64,000 bases of DNA from Phyllostachys edulis (GCA_036346405.1 CM070546.1:108320826-108384825), one strand, 5' to 3'; positions 1 through 11,540 are shown, counted from the first letter of the stretch. Numbers and translations are program-made. The notes: generated from the sequence alone by a model not told the origin.

Positions 1-800
1 TATGTTTTGTCCGTCAAGGGTTCTACAAGTAGATTCATCACTTCTCATGTATACACTTTCATTTTGGCACATGATCGAATTCACAGTGAAGAACCGAATA
101 GTATAGGTGACACCGAACTGCACACCTTAACTCATGCTACTACAAAACTACAAATGCTAATGATTAAATCATGTTAAAGGCAATCATCAATATATTCAAT
201 CACAATTCGATAATACAGACGGTGCACTTGGCATACAATTCACACAGAAAGTAAATTAACATTTTTAGGTGAAATTTTCAGTTAAAAGCAGTTCAAAAGA
301 ATATACTACATATTTTACAAAGTCACAGTCACTAAGAGGTTTTAACCGGCTTTCACTTAAGGTTCTAACACAAGTTTTATTGGGTGGGACCTACAAGCCA
401 TAAGCACAGTAGTGAAATCACTTAACCGCTAAAGGTTTAGGTTAAACCTTCACACGCCGACGGTTGGACGGAGCTCCCGCGCCGTGCAAGCGATCCGGCA
501 TAGTGGTGGCCCTCCGGGCTCGGGATTGGCTTCACTAGCTGCAAGATGACCTTACGAATTTGATGACGGGGACAAGGAGTCCAGAATTGTGACAGCGAGC
601 TCCCGTGGTCGAGGCGAGCCAAAAAGCGATGAGCGGGAGAGGCGCTCTGATGGTTGAGGTGCTTAGGGAATGCGTGCAACGGGATCCTCGTGTCGCCTAG
701 AACGCGACGCACCAGTTGATGTCGTCATTGAGGCTCGGAGGGGCTTGAATGGTTGACAGTGGCGCTTCACCATTGTCGGAGAAGAATGAGTCGTGTTCCC
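1..800. other. Unassigned sequence, no supportable gene
   Basis: The first 430 bases are AT-rich with no coding signal. From about 437 to 720 the sequence turns GC-rich and a 91-codon frame is open on the minus strand, but I recognise no domain in it. It could be the last exon or 3' end of something transcribed leftwards, or a retroelement leader. I do not call a gene. Confidence 0.3.
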
Positions 801-1223
801 TCAAAGAAGCATCAAGGAAAATCCTACAGAAGAGTTTGTATGATGTTGTCCAACCATCTTAAGAAACATTGCAACTTGCTCCTCTACTGAAACATGAAAT
901 GTGGCAGCTAGTAGTCCATTGTCTCTAAGGCGAGCACATAGCTTGTAGAACACAGCTCGACACATCCTCAATTGATGAATACATGTCCTATCTAAGGTGT
1001 CGATCAACCTAATTAGTTCATTGGTCCTCCAAACATCCCTATTGACTAGTGGCCCATACTTCGCTCCTTTGCCTCTATGCCTCCTACCATCCTTGTCCCG
1101 CCACCAAAAAACCAACATAAGAACAAGAACCACTAGTGCCTTCTGCCTCCACATGCAGTAATAAAGGTATTGTTGTCCATCTGTATGTGGTATATGGATG
1201 ACATGCATTAGTTGAACTGACAA
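801..1223 (-). pseudogene. PIF/Harbinger transposase (ALP1-like nuclease), N-terminal fragment
   Basis: A 140-codon frame on the minus strand matches the helical N-terminal domain that precedes the DDE nuclease in plant Harbinger transposases and ALP1-like proteins. Visible features are a VWRTNELIRL-like segment near residue 64, a CRAVFYKLCARLR helix near residue 89 and VSVEEQVAMFLKMVG near residue 111. The usual continuation (RSGETVSR and the nuclease domain) is missing: similarity stops near residue 130 and the frame closes in unrelated sequence. It therefore cannot be catalytic. The family call rests on the conserved SVEEQVAMFL motif seen from memory of the family, without a search. Confidence 0.65.
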
Positions 1224-2256
1224 GGAAGAAAAAAATGCAAAGCGACGACATGAGGGTAAATGACATTACAACAATCGGCAAAGACATAATCAACATCAAG
1301 TTGGTGTATACCGCCGAATGAACATGCTTACAAAGCTAATGCTCCAAATCAGACGACAAGAAGAACAATCTAATTGATCACATGCTCAATCAATAACATT
1401 ACAAGCTAGGAAACCAAAGAAAGAGTATCACGGGAGTGGACCAATGGTGGACTTACCTGATGTACCAGACGTGCTGAAATCCGCCGAGAAATCCGAAATC
1501 CTGAACCAATTCCACCCAAGCAGGGGCGTCGATGACCAGGGGACGTCTGTCGATACAGCGGGAGAGGAGAAGTAGGGAGGTACAACTCCAGGAAGATCAT
1601 GCAACAAGACCATAATTAATATGAGAGACAGAACAATCAACAAAGAAATTAGTCGACAGATACAAGTCGAATGGAAGGGATGAAATGAACTAACCTCAAG
1701 TGCCGAAATCAACCGAGAAAACGCACAAATCAACAACCGATTTCGCCCAAATCCATAGACTAATCCCAAACCCCCCTACTGATTTCCCCCCCAAATCCAC
1801 CCAGAAATCATCGATCCCTACCTGATTCCACACAAATCTCAACCCCAGATCCACAGGAGTTGTGCCCGAGCCAGGGGAGGAGGCGAACGGAGGTGCGGCT
1901 ATGGAGAGAAGGGGAGAGGAGGAGCAAGCGAGCTGGGAGGAGAGGACGAGCACACGAGCTGCGAGGGACGGGGAGAAGACGCCGGAGCTGCGCGCTGTGA
2001 GAGGAGAGGAGGAAAGAAAGGGGACCCTAACCCTATGGCGATGTGACGACGTGCTCGACTGCGGGACTCGCCAAAACGCGGGCGACCAAAAACATCGCCC
2101 GAAAATCGCCAAGTGTGGGCTTCATTAGACCGGGGCATTACCAATTTTTTCCTTGGTAATACCAATAGTTGGCAGCAAACCAAATGGTAGCCAAAATGTA
2201 TGGGCAATACCAAAATTTGGTTTGGCCAAGCAAGGCTCCAAACCAAACAAGCCCGT
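801..2256 (-). mobile_element. 5' part of a PIF/Harbinger-like transposon (minus strand), truncated
   Basis: The right end (about 2110-2256) carries repeated CCAAA / TTTGG words and ends in ACCAAACAAGCCC. Read on the minus strand this is the GGGCTTGTTTGG type of terminus common on grass DNA transposons. Next, reading leftwards, come a GC-rich leader (about 2060-1860) and splice-donor-like sites (CAGGTAAG near 1458, GAGGTTAG near 1693), which would fit 5' UTR introns. The transposase N-terminus follows. I find no matching left terminus or target duplication in the window, so the element is broken or continues outside it. Harbinger assignment rests on the coding fragment. Confidence 0.5.
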
Positions 2257-2661
2257 AGCGCCGGCGTCGCCACACCCTGGATGCGGGCTGCAACGCTTGG
2301 AATCTGCTAGCACCGCCCGTACCAAAACACTAAACACATAGCTCCCATCACTCGTTGGCGGCCACGTGCATTTGGGACAAGGTTTACTTGGCCACATTCC
2401 TGTCCTTGAAAGGAAGAACAAGGGCACTAATTTTACCAAAGGCAACTGTATGCTGCCAGCCTACCACAGATAGGAAGCTTGAAACTATTAAGGGATTTTC
2501 ACCAAAGGCGGTAGTATGTTGCAAGCCTATCACAGATAGGAAGCCTAAAACTATGGTATTTACTTGGGACTTGTTTTTTTCTCCGTATTTTCATGAAAAA
2601 TTGAATTGTTTTATGTGAAACAAAATTTTTGCGTTGATAGCAGGCATGAAACTAAGGGCTT
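2257..2661. repeat. Degenerate tandem repeat tract at the Tat-1 insertion site
   Basis: Two adjacent copies of a roughly 70-base unit lie at about 2437-2505 and 2505-2560. Each contains ACCAAAGGC, a TATG(C/T)TG word, a CCTA-CACAGATAGGAAGC block and AAACTAT. A partial third copy (GGCATGAAACTAAGGG) ends at 2661, where Tat-1 begins. The sequence right after Tat-1 (32899-32980) matches 2550-2625, so the retroelement landed inside this repeat. No gene is visible. Confidence 0.6.
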
Positions 2662-2783
2662 TGTCGTAGGGGTGGCCCATTGGCCCCAACAACCTGGCGA
2701 AGGCATCAAGCTAGGGGTACACCTCGACCTAGTCGAAGGGTACCATGTACCCCTTTGCACATAACGAAGAGTACAGAAAGGCC
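2662..2783 (+). repeat. Tat-1 5' LTR, truncated stub
   Basis: These bases align with the first part of the 3' LTR at 32332-32453, including the shared CTCGACCTAGTCGAAGGG and CCTTTGCACATAACGAAGAG blocks. Similarity stops at about 2783, where sequence jumps directly into reverse-transcriptase coding sequence. The missing 445 bases of LTR plus gag, protease and most of RT were lost in one deletion. Confidence 0.8.
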
Positions 2784-2826
2784 CCTTGCAATGCACGCGA
2801 GGTGCAAAGGCTAGCAGGGCGCCTAG
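2784..2826 (+). pseudogene. Tat-1 RT/RNase H connection, left half
   Basis: In the frame starting at 2799 the codons give EVQRLAGRL, the conserved connection between reverse transcriptase and RNase H in Ty3/gypsy polyproteins. The frame is interrupted inside the next residue by the CACTA element at 2827 and resumes at 6142. Confidence 0.75.
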
Positions 2827-2856
2827 CACTACTACAAAAAGGCTATCTTGGGCGCC

Positions 2857-3170
2857 TCATCACAGACGGTTGACCAAAAGCGCCGGTATTACATTCAATC
2901 ACGAGCGGTTTTGGTTTAGAGGCAAATCGTACTCTTCGCTCGCGCTAAAAACCGTCGTGAAGAGGCAATATCACAGATGGTTCATGTTGAAAACCGTCGT
3001 GAAGTATCACGAGCGGTTACTCAACAAGAACCGCTCGTGATATTATCGATATCCTGAGCGGTTTTAACTTCTAACCGTCAGTGAATTATCACGAGCGGTT
3101 ACAACAAGAACCGTCGTGATATTAATTAATATCCGACGGTTCTTAACAATAACCGTCGTGATAATATCGC
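2857..3170. repeat. CACTA-1 left subterminal repeats
   Basis: Many direct and inverted copies of an ATCAC(A)GA(C)GGTT / AACCG(T)C(T)GTGAT unit, often as back-to-back pairs with a short spacer. Such subterminal arrays are the known transposase-binding region of CACTA elements. Confidence 0.8.
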
Positions 3171-3179
3171 TCGGCGTGA

Positions 3180-3900
3180 GTTTCTTCATCGCCGGCGTCG
3201 TCTCGTTACGTCGCCATCCGCCCGGCTCCCGATCGTCTCTTCATCGCATCGATCGCCCGGCTCCCGATCGTCTCTTAAATCTCACGCTCGAATTTATTCC
3301 TTGTTTTATAAAAAGGATCATCGCCATCAAGATGATCATCCCCACATACTTATAAAAAAAAGAAATGGTGCCTCTTCCTTGTCGCCGCGACCGATGGCCT
3401 TCTGGCCGCCTTTGTCTGACACCTCTCTCGGTGTAAGTTGAATCGTCTTTGCGGAAGAACACCGTTTGATCAACGGTGTCTTCACTCCTCTGCCGGCGGA
3501 GAATTTGCGGGCGGTGGCGGCCACCTTCCGCCGTCTTGACATCCTCCTCCGCCGTGTCTTAGGGTGATCTCCCACTTTCGGCGAGTTCTGGCGTCATCGG
3601 CGTAGTCCTCCAAAACGGCGTTGCACGTCTCGGGAGGCTTGCCGTCACTTGGATCAGTAATCGAGGCGGCGGCGGCATCGAGTCGACGGCCGAGACCCTC
3701 AAGCAAGGGAAGAGAGCCTATGGGCTCAATTCTTCTTAGTTCAACGATCGAGGATCTTTGGGAGACACTTTCGAGCAAGCGTCAGCGGGTGGGCGCATTT
3801 GAGCTTCGTTCACGATGATCGAGAACCGTCCGATGCCGGCACACCGCCGCTTATGAAGTATTGCAGATGGAGATAGCGACCTACCTTCGCCACTAGAAAA
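3180..3900. other. GC-rich internal block of CACTA-1, origin unknown
   Basis: GC-rich sequence with several short open frames on both strands (longest about 98 codons, minus, 3482-3778). A GCCCGGCTCCCGATCGTCTC word occurs twice (about 3218 and 3256). It could be a captured host fragment, but I recognise no protein. Confidence 0.3.
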
Positions 3901-3987
3901 ACCTTGTTTAATTATAGGTTTACGCTTTTTAATATAAACATGTAATTTCTTCATGTCATGTAAGTGTATGTACTTGAGAAAAAACCA

Positions 3988-4110
3988 TTTCACAGACGGT
4001 TCCATTATGGAACCGTCTGTGATATGTCCATATCACAGACGGTTCTATTATGGAACCGTCTGTGATAATTATCACTGACGGTTCCATAATAGAATCGTCT
4101 CTGATAAGTC
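3988..4110. repeat. Internal cluster of CACTA-1 subterminal-type repeats
   Basis: Three tandem pairs of the TCACAGACGGTTC / GGAACCGTCTGTGA unit separated by CATTATG or TATTATG. They lie about 1.1 kb from the left end, further inside than subterminal repeats usually lie. Confidence 0.65.
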
Positions 4111-4259
4111 TCTTTATAAGTAGGAGCTAGCCCACTTGCCGCTAGGGTTTGCGCTCTAACTAAATCACTCCCAGTGCCTTACTCTCGTCCGTTCCCCCCC
4201 GCCGCCGACGCCGCCATTCTTCCGTCGCCGAGCGGTTAGGTAGCATCACGGTAGACCTT

Positions 4260-4295
4260 GCAAAAGACACTAAAGACGATAAGAGTGTCTTTTGC
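4260..4295. repeat. Short hairpin conserved between the two CACTA elements
   Basis: Arms GCAAAAGACACT and AGTGTCTTTTGC are perfect inverted repeats around a 12-base centre. A counterpart in CACTA-2 (30396-30430) has the same layout, and both are followed by GTCACCG. Confidence 0.6.
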
Positions 4296-4770
4296 GGCGT
4301 CACCGTTAAGCATAACCACTGATGACGCCAAACTCGTCACTCCCGGCTCCGCTAGGGTTTGCGCCCGCCCTAACTCCGTTCCTCCCCTCTCGCCGCGCGC
4401 TCGACCTCGTCGCCGACGCCGCCCCGACCCGTTGCGCCCGCTAGTCGGCCTGGCCGGGCTTTGCTTTCCCATCCTCCTCTATTCTCCTCTAGATCTGTTA
4501 GCTTAATGTCTTGTTGAGTTTGATTTTTATGCATGAGCCTTAAGTTGTGTCTGATGTTTGTGTGATTTATGCAAGGTAAAGGAAATGGATGAGGGTTGTC
4601 TTTGGTGGTCGCCACCAAGTGGTTCTTGTTGTACTAAGGTCCTCTCTGTCTCTACCCCCTTGCTCTGTGATGAAAATGGCTAGCTAGTGCTCTGCGATGG
4701 ATCCGAGGGCTACTCTTGGTGTGGTGGGTTTGGACACCCTTGGTCTTGTTCTCTTGGCGATGAACTACTC

Positions 4771-5116
4771 AATGATGTTAATAGTCTTATGCTGAAATTG
4801 AATTGATAATTAGTTCATATTAATAGTCCCGTAATGATGTCAATAGTCTTATCTGAAATTGAATTGATAATTAGTTCATATTAATAGTCCTCTTCTTTGT
4901 GTGATGTAATGATGTCAATAGTCTTCTTTGAAATTGAATTGATAATTAGTTCATATTAATAGTCCCTTGCTCTGTGATGTAATGGTGTCAATAGTCTTAT
5001 GCTGAAATTGAATTGATAATTAGTTCATATTAATAGTCCCTTACTCGTGATGTAATGGTGTCAATAGTCTTATGCTGAAATTGAATTGATAATTAGTTCA
5101 TATTAATAGTCCCCTT
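4771..5116. repeat. Five-copy tandem array, about 70-base unit
   Basis: Five copies of a unit containing GATGTCAATAGTCTTATGC, TGAAATTGAATTGATAATTA and GTTCATATTAATAGTCC, with small length differences in the spacer between copies. AT-rich and non-coding. Confidence 0.8.
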
Positions 5117-5185
5117 GTTCATGCCGGTCAAGTTCTCCTACCTCTTTCGTACTAGGTACGTCCTACCATTCCATTCATAATCTCT

Positions 5186-5798
5186 TCTCTATAAAGTCTC
5201 CAAGCAGTGGCTGCTTGTGCCATTAAAACCGGCATCATATATATATATTATTAAGTAGTCTGACCACTTTAGGAAATTAGTCCACCTTGACATGAGAAGA
5301 ATGAGATAGTATCCACGGGCAACCTTATTGAGCCTGTAAGTTTAAAAAGTATGGATGCAAGGAGGCGTCGGGACATCCAATTACAGGATTGGGCGTCGCT
5401 ATGTTGAAAAGTGACATCGATCTTAACTTCTCCTTGGGAAGTGGCATCATCTATTAGCAACCAATAATTCTTGAGCATGTAATTGTCTTTAAATCCAACA
5501 AGAACATGCAACAAGTTGAGAATTCTTTTGAAATATGAGAATGGTTGCTTGGTGTTCTTGTTTTTTAAAACATTAATGACGCCCAATCCTAATAATTGAT
5601 GTCCCGACTATCTCCTTGCAACCATACGCTTTTGCTTGCAGGGCTCAATGAGGTTGCCCGTGGCTACCGCCTCATCCTTCTCATGTCAAGGGACGATCCC
5701 CCAAAGTGCCGAGAGATCACTTAACAATATATATATAATATATATATGATGCCGGATTTAATGGTACAAGCACCATCGCTGGGCCTTTATAGAGAAAA
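5186..5798. repeat. Long inverted repeat, about 215-base arms with 175-base loop
   Basis: The left arm (about 5186-5400) is the imperfect reverse complement of the right arm (about 5576-5798). Matching landmarks are TTGACATGAGAA, CACGGGCAACCT.ATTGAGCC, GGCATCATATATATATA, CGGGACATC and GGATTGGGCGTC. Transcription of the region would give a long hairpin RNA. A 105-codon minus-strand frame (5269-5586) spans part of it but shows no known domain. Confidence 0.75.
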
Positions 5799-5799
5799 G

Positions 5800-6126
5800 T
5801 CATCACGCGACGGCCCACCACAAACCGTCGTGATATGTACTTATCACCAGACGGTTTGTGGCTGAAACCGTCGTGATATGTGATTATCACTGAGCGGTTT
5901 GTGGTGAAACCGTCGTGATATTACTTTATCGCAGACGGTTTGTGGATGAAACCGTCTGTGATATTACTTATCGCAGACGGTTTGAACCACAAACCGTCTG
6001 TGAAAGTATACATCACAGACGGTTCAAAACCGTCTGTGATGACCTCATGTCATCACTGACCCATAAACTCAGATGGCTCACGAAACCGTCTGTGATGACG
6101 TTTTTGAACCGTCTGTGAAAGCCTTT
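5800..6126. repeat. CACTA-1 right subterminal repeats
   Basis: More than ten copies of the TCACAGACGGTTT / AACCGTCTGTGA unit in alternating orientation, mirroring the left array and ending a few bases before the right terminus. Confidence 0.8.
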
Positions 6127-6138
6127 TCTGTAGTAGTG

Positions 6139-6329
6139 TAGCCACCCTCAACTGCTTTCTTTCTTGCTCCGCGGATCGGGCCCTACCGTTCTTCAAAACA
6201 CTCCAGAGAGCGGAGTCTTTCCGGTGGATTGAAGACTGTTAAAGGGCCTTCGACGAACTCAAGAAATACCTCACCCAACTCCCGAGCCTGATCAGCCCGA
6301 AGCCTGACGCGAAGATGATGCTCTACCTT
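6139..6329 (+). pseudogene. Tat-1 RT/RNase H junction, right half
   Basis: Continues the frame from 2826 after the CACTA insert. The conserved LPFFKTL segment and the FDELKKYL helix of the Ty3/gypsy tether region are readable. One in-frame TAA (6239-6241) sits where the family has Gln (CAA), so it is a C-to-T stop. The frame is then cut at 6330 by a solo LTR inside a LYL motif and resumes at 12039. Confidence 0.8.
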
Positions 6330-8081
6330 TGTGGATGTCATGAGGACATTGTGGATGTCATGTGGACATGCTCATGATCTTAGGTGATGAGACAATTGGC
6401 AATTGCTTTGAGAGTTTGTTGAAATCTGGAGTTTTTAGCAAGTGTCGAGTCGTCGGTAGTCTGGCTTTGAATCGTGGTACTACCAGAGAGCGGAATGACC
6501 GCAAGAGAGTGGCGGAACTACCGCGAGTCCTTGGCGCGTTGGTTTTCTTGTGGCGTCAGTTGAAATCAGACGACCAGTTGATTTGAGGCTTTTGGCGTTT
6601 AAGTGGAGCGGTAGTACCGCATGGATAAAAGCGGTAGTACTGCGACTTCGAGCACCGATTGTGACATGGCGGTTACAAAATTCCAGAGGAGGTGTTCTTG
6701 AGAACAGAGGAGCTCTGGTTTTCTTGAGGAGCGAGACGACCGGCTTTGGTTCGGTAGTACCGCAAGATGATGGAATGACCGCGTGTGTGCGGTATGGAAT
6801 TTCAGAGAGGATGTTTTGGAGATTTTGGATTTTCTCGGTGGCGAATGCGAAGTTGCTTGAGCGGTATGACGCGTTGCTAATGTCTGGGTGGATTTGTGGT
6901 CGTAGTCTTGCTTGTGGATTGAATTGTTCGTTGCGTCAAATTTCCTAGAGATTTGATTTTGGGTTAAGTCAAGTTCTTGTTCATCGCTGCATATGTGTTG
7001 CATGATGCATGTTTTGGCTAACGTGGGTCAAGTTGTGAAGAACTTGTTCGAAAATGGTTTCTTGGTCTATTGCTGTGCAGGTGGCTTGCAGGTCTATGAC
7101 GGTCAACGGCGAGGTGGATCGGGACTAAGCTTGGAGAGCTGAGGTCCAGAACGATCAAGGATGCCGAGTGAGGTCAGAGGACTCAAGTGGGGCGCAGAAT
7201 GGACATGGATGACCGAACGGGTGGTTCGGTGCGACTGGTTAGATCAAGCGGCGCGGGAGTCGTTGCAAGTGCTCAGTGGTGCCGGTGGGATCCGGACGGG
7301 AGAGACTTGACGACATAGAGCCGTTGATCAGCCTACACGTGGCGAAGCATGTGATTGCTTCACGATCTGTAGACTCGATTCTGGAGAAGGATCGAGAAGG
7401 GGTATTTTGGTAATTTCACCAAATACCACCTTGGTGACCTTTTAATTTGAGCTGCGGTCTTGGGTCGGATGGTGAAGCGGCTTAGGTCAATCGATGATGA
7501 AGGCGGCGCTTTGAGATGCGTCGTGTGTTAACCCATTGTGTGTTAGGGTTTAATGGGTGCCCTAATGGAATATTCCTAGATGCTTAGTCTCCATATAAAT
7601 AGGGGTGTTTTGTGCTATTTGAAATTTCTTGCTTTGCTTGTTGGAGGAGAGCCGCCAGAGCCAACCCCATTTGTCTTTGCCCTATTTTGGTTTAGGGTTT
7701 TGAGGAGAAAAGAGGGAGAGCTAGGTTCTAGGGTTTGGATTGAGTGAGTGCTCACGAGTTGAGCTTTGTCCTCCTAGATTGGAGTGGTGTAAACAACATT
7801 CATCCATCTATCTCAATCAATCCACCAGTTGCTCAAGATCGATCCTTTGTGTTCTTATTGTTTATTTGATGTTTTTGGGGCTTTCTTAGATCTGTGAGTT
7901 TTCTCTTGTGCTCCTTTGTGCTTTGGCTTCTTTGTGACAAGTGGGTATATATCTGAGATCATATTGTCGATCATCCACCCACGAGCAAGTTCCAAATCTC
8001 TTGAATCTCAGTTTTCGGTTTTGGCACAGTTCTGGAACAGACTTCTCTCAAACTAAAAAAGGAAGTAACCTTGGTATGGAT

Positions 8082-11000
8082 TGTAACATCCCAATTTTTT
8101 TTAGAGCTTTAAAAATCATTTAAATAGTTAGTAGAGAGAAAATTCACCATTTGGATTTATTTGAATTTAGTTCAAAAGCTTAAACTTGGACTTTAGTGAC
8201 AAAACAATTTAATATGAATAATTCCAACATGAACAATAGTCAAAATTATTTTATTTGGATTCTATGAGCTTGGATATATTTTATAGAATTTTCTGGAATT
8301 TTTCCAAGTTCATTTGCTATTTTCCATTGCTTATTTGAATTTCTGCTATTTTCTAAAAAGGAAAAACCTATTTAAATCTCCAAAACAGTCTTGGGCCTAA
8401 ACCCACTTCCTTCCCCTTAGGCCCCATTGGTAATTGACACGACGCTTGTGCCTTGTCAACCATGCCACGACATGGGGACCCTTTGGTCGTCCCTCTCTCT
8501 CTCATCATGTGACCCGCCCTCGGCCTCTGCGCCTTGCGCCAAGTGGGCCCATGACCCTTCTTTCTCGCCCACAAGAACCGCCATGGAAGCTCACGGCGAG
8601 CCATCAATCAGGCGCCCAACCGCTCCGCGTCCTCTCCGCGACGTAGCGACGACGCCCACGACCACACCGCCACCTCCCCCGACCTCCTCGTCCCATGGCG
8701 ATTCGCCACGACGCCCAACCGCCGCCACGACCTCCACGTCGCCACGCCGCCTCGGAGCTCCCCGGCCCCTATAAAGCCACCTGCCGCCTTTGCCCCTTTC
8801 CAGAACCCCAACCCACACCTCCTCCCGAGCCCCAGCGCCGCCGCAATTTGAGCTTTTAGAGCTTCTCTCCGCCGGTGGAAATTCTTCGATTACGCCGCCG
8901 CGTCGACGTCGAGTGCACCGCCGTGTTCGCCATCACCTCCTCCACCTCCCGGACCCCTCCCCGACGCCAATACCTCGCTGGAGCGCCGTCACCGTCGAAC
9001 CCGAAGCTTCGCCGCCGCTCCAACCTCGCCGCCGGCCGCCACCGTCGTTTTCTCGCACCGGTGAGCACACCCCTAGGATCGCATTAGCGCCCTCTTCACG
9101 CCAGTACCACTCATTTTCGCCGGCGAGCCGCCGTTCGCCGGGACCCTTGGAATCCGTGCGCCACCACCCTCGCCGCCGTCCACGTCACCTCCACCTCATC
9201 GCCCTCGCCTCCGTGGCACGCGCGTGGCAGCCACGTGGGTCTTGGCGTCGGCACCTTGAGCGCGGAGGCGCCACACCATTTCACGATCAGAGGCTCGGTG
9301 GACTTGATCCACGTGGTCAGTGGTCACCGACATGTGGGTCCCACATGTCGGTTTTTATTTTAATTCTTTTAATTCCGGAAATCCTTCACGACGAGCGTCA
9401 CCTTGCGCAATAATTAGAATTTCTTTTAGAAAAATAATTAGGAAATTGTTAAATAATGATTTAGGTTTAAATTTGTAAAATTCATAACTTTTGCATCCAA
9501 ACTCCAAATTGGGTGTTTCAAATTTCTAAATTCATATAAAATTAAGATCTAGCTAATCAAATCAAAATTATTTAAATTTGACTTTTGTTTAAATTTAGAA
9601 ATTTATTTAAAATTCAAGAGATAGGTTAAAACTTGTAAAGTTCATATCTTTTGAATCCCAAATCAAAATTTGATGATTTAAATTGCTAAAATCTTAGAAA
9701 ATTATTGTCTAATTAAATAACATATAATTTTGTAATTTGGAGTTCAGTTTAGTTTTAGAATTTAGAATTTATTTAATTTCCAAATTTAGGTTAAATTTTG
9801 TAAAATTCATAATAATTGAATCCTAACTCCAAATCCATCCATTCAAATTTCTAAATTCGTCTAAAATCCAGATCTATCTATTGGAGATTTTAATTATTTT
9901 ATTGGAGTTATTTGCTTCTGGTTTTTATTTAGTTTTGTTTGTTTATGTCGTTTTGCGAGTAGACTTGATTTCTTTGGAAGAGTTGAAGAAGAAGGACCTT
10001 TCCAAGACCAAGATCAATTCCTAGATCCTTTTCAAGGCAAGCTATGCCCTTGACCATTTTGCTTCCCAGTTTTATAAAAGTATTTTAATTCAAATTATCG
10101 CATCTTAATTCAAGTATTTATTTAAAAGCTTTTGGGTGCGATGAGTTAATTCCAAATTGATATGCCTCCTTGTGTAATTGTTGTGCCTTGATTCCTTGTC
10201 ACCCTAGTTGATAATTAGTTGGTAAATATTGTAGCACCAACGTGGGTTGGTTAGTTGCGTATTAGATTGCTTAACCATGCCACAACTCACTTGTCATGTA
10301 TCTTCTTTGTTATAAATTGACTAAGTGAATATGAAGCTGTGAACAAACTGTGTGTACTATGTGTCTTTGTGGCATATGTTGCACTTAAATCAACAAGGCG
10401 GTAAAAGGTTTTGGGTGAGGCAAGGGGTGAATCTTGTGTGAAAGGGTGGATGTGTGAACTGTGTGTGGACTGTGTGAATTATAATAATCTGTGTGCCTAT
10501 GTGATCTAGTTAGTGGAAGTCTTGCCTTGGTCGATTAAGGACCTCACCATGTGCTCCATTGAACTGAGCTTCTGTGCGACCACATGCTGCTTTTGAGACG
10601 GGCCTAGCATAGTAGGATAAGGTATCTCAAATGCTTTGTTATGATTAGTGTTAGCTACACTAATTATATCTTGTGGGTAAAGTGTACAAACTCTGCAGAG
10701 TGTAACTTAATCTATTGAATAGCGCGTCATGATCATGGACAATGCTCGGGGATTTGACACTAGGGGTAGATTTTCATAAAACTGTGTGGGAAGGGAGCTA
10801 TGTGATTAAATCATCTAGCTATGTGAATAACCTGTTAGGCTGTGTGTGTGTCTTTGTGAAATAACTTGTTAAAATTATTATTGTCTATTTGTTTTACCTG
10901 TCTTTAATCTATTATTGTATTCAATTGCAAAAGTTGCATTTATGCAAAAGAGCCACAGAATGCCTTCCTTTGTAAAAAGCCAGCATATATATTTATTTTG

Positions 11001-11396
11001 CATCTCTGTGGTGTGGCTTGCGAGTACGGTGTGTACTCACGCTTGTTTTGACGAATCAAGCAGAGGTGGAGTCTTCACCAGCATTTGAGGACGAGTACAT
11101 CGAAGGTGCCTGATCGTGAGGTCTTGATCCCAGTCGGTTGCCTGTGGCGAACCGATGGGGTGCCACTACTCATTTCATTTCGCCGCTTTATTTCTCTGTT
11201 AGCCCTGCGTGGCTCAATAGTTGTAAACCCGACCTTAAGGTCAAAACCTTTATTTGTTAATCAAAATTAATCGTTTATGTTATTATTCGCTTGTATGGAT
11301 CGATTGCCATCTTTGTTGACACTGTGTGCACTAGCATGATCCTGGGCTAGTGCAGTAAACACAGAGGGTCCCGAACCGTAATTTTGGGTCCCGACA
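8082..11396 (+). mobile_element. Solo LTR (3.3 kb), Ty3/gypsy chromovirus-like, nested in the copia-like LTR
   Basis: Begins TGTAACATCCC and ends GGGTCCCGACA. Target duplication is TGGAT (8077-8081 and 11397-11401), exact. The TGTAACATCC start is shared with the full chromovirus at 12988. A TATA box (CTATAAAG) is at about 8767-8775, followed by a GC-rich stretch to about 9340 with open frames that I treat as untranslated leader. From 9400 to 9900 it is very AT-rich. No coding domain is present. Confidence 0.85.
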
Positions 11397-11540
11397 TGGA
11401 TCTCTGCGATCTTTGATTGGAATAGGTTCCTAATATCTTAGAGAAGCTGTGTTTCAAGTTTCATCAAGTTTGCCTGAGTAGATCATAAGTTGTGCCAATT
11501 TTAGTTTTGGTTTTTCAGCTGTCGGGATGAACTCCAGGAC

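Larger units (their letters stand above)
2827..6138. mobile_element. CACTA (En/Spm-type) element 1, non-autonomous
   Basis: Starts CACTACTACAAAAAGGC (2827) and ends GCCTTTTCTGTAGTAGTG (6138), inverted termini with one mismatch/indel. The 3-base target duplication is TAG (2824-2826 and 6139-6141), exact. Length is 3312 bases. It has dense subterminal repeats but no recognisable TnpA or TnpD transposase, so it would depend on a helper. Internally it carries a GC-rich block (3180-3830), a hairpin (4260-4295), a five-copy tandem array (4771-5116) and a long inverted repeat (5186-5798). It sits inside Tat-1 pol, whose reading frame continues cleanly across the excised element. Confidence 0.93.

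Noticed and set aside
8790..9413. 207-codon plus-strand frame
   Set aside because: It lies in the GC-rich leader just after the TATA box of a solo LTR; Pro/Arg/Ser composition reflects base content, and overlapping frames on both strands are equally open.
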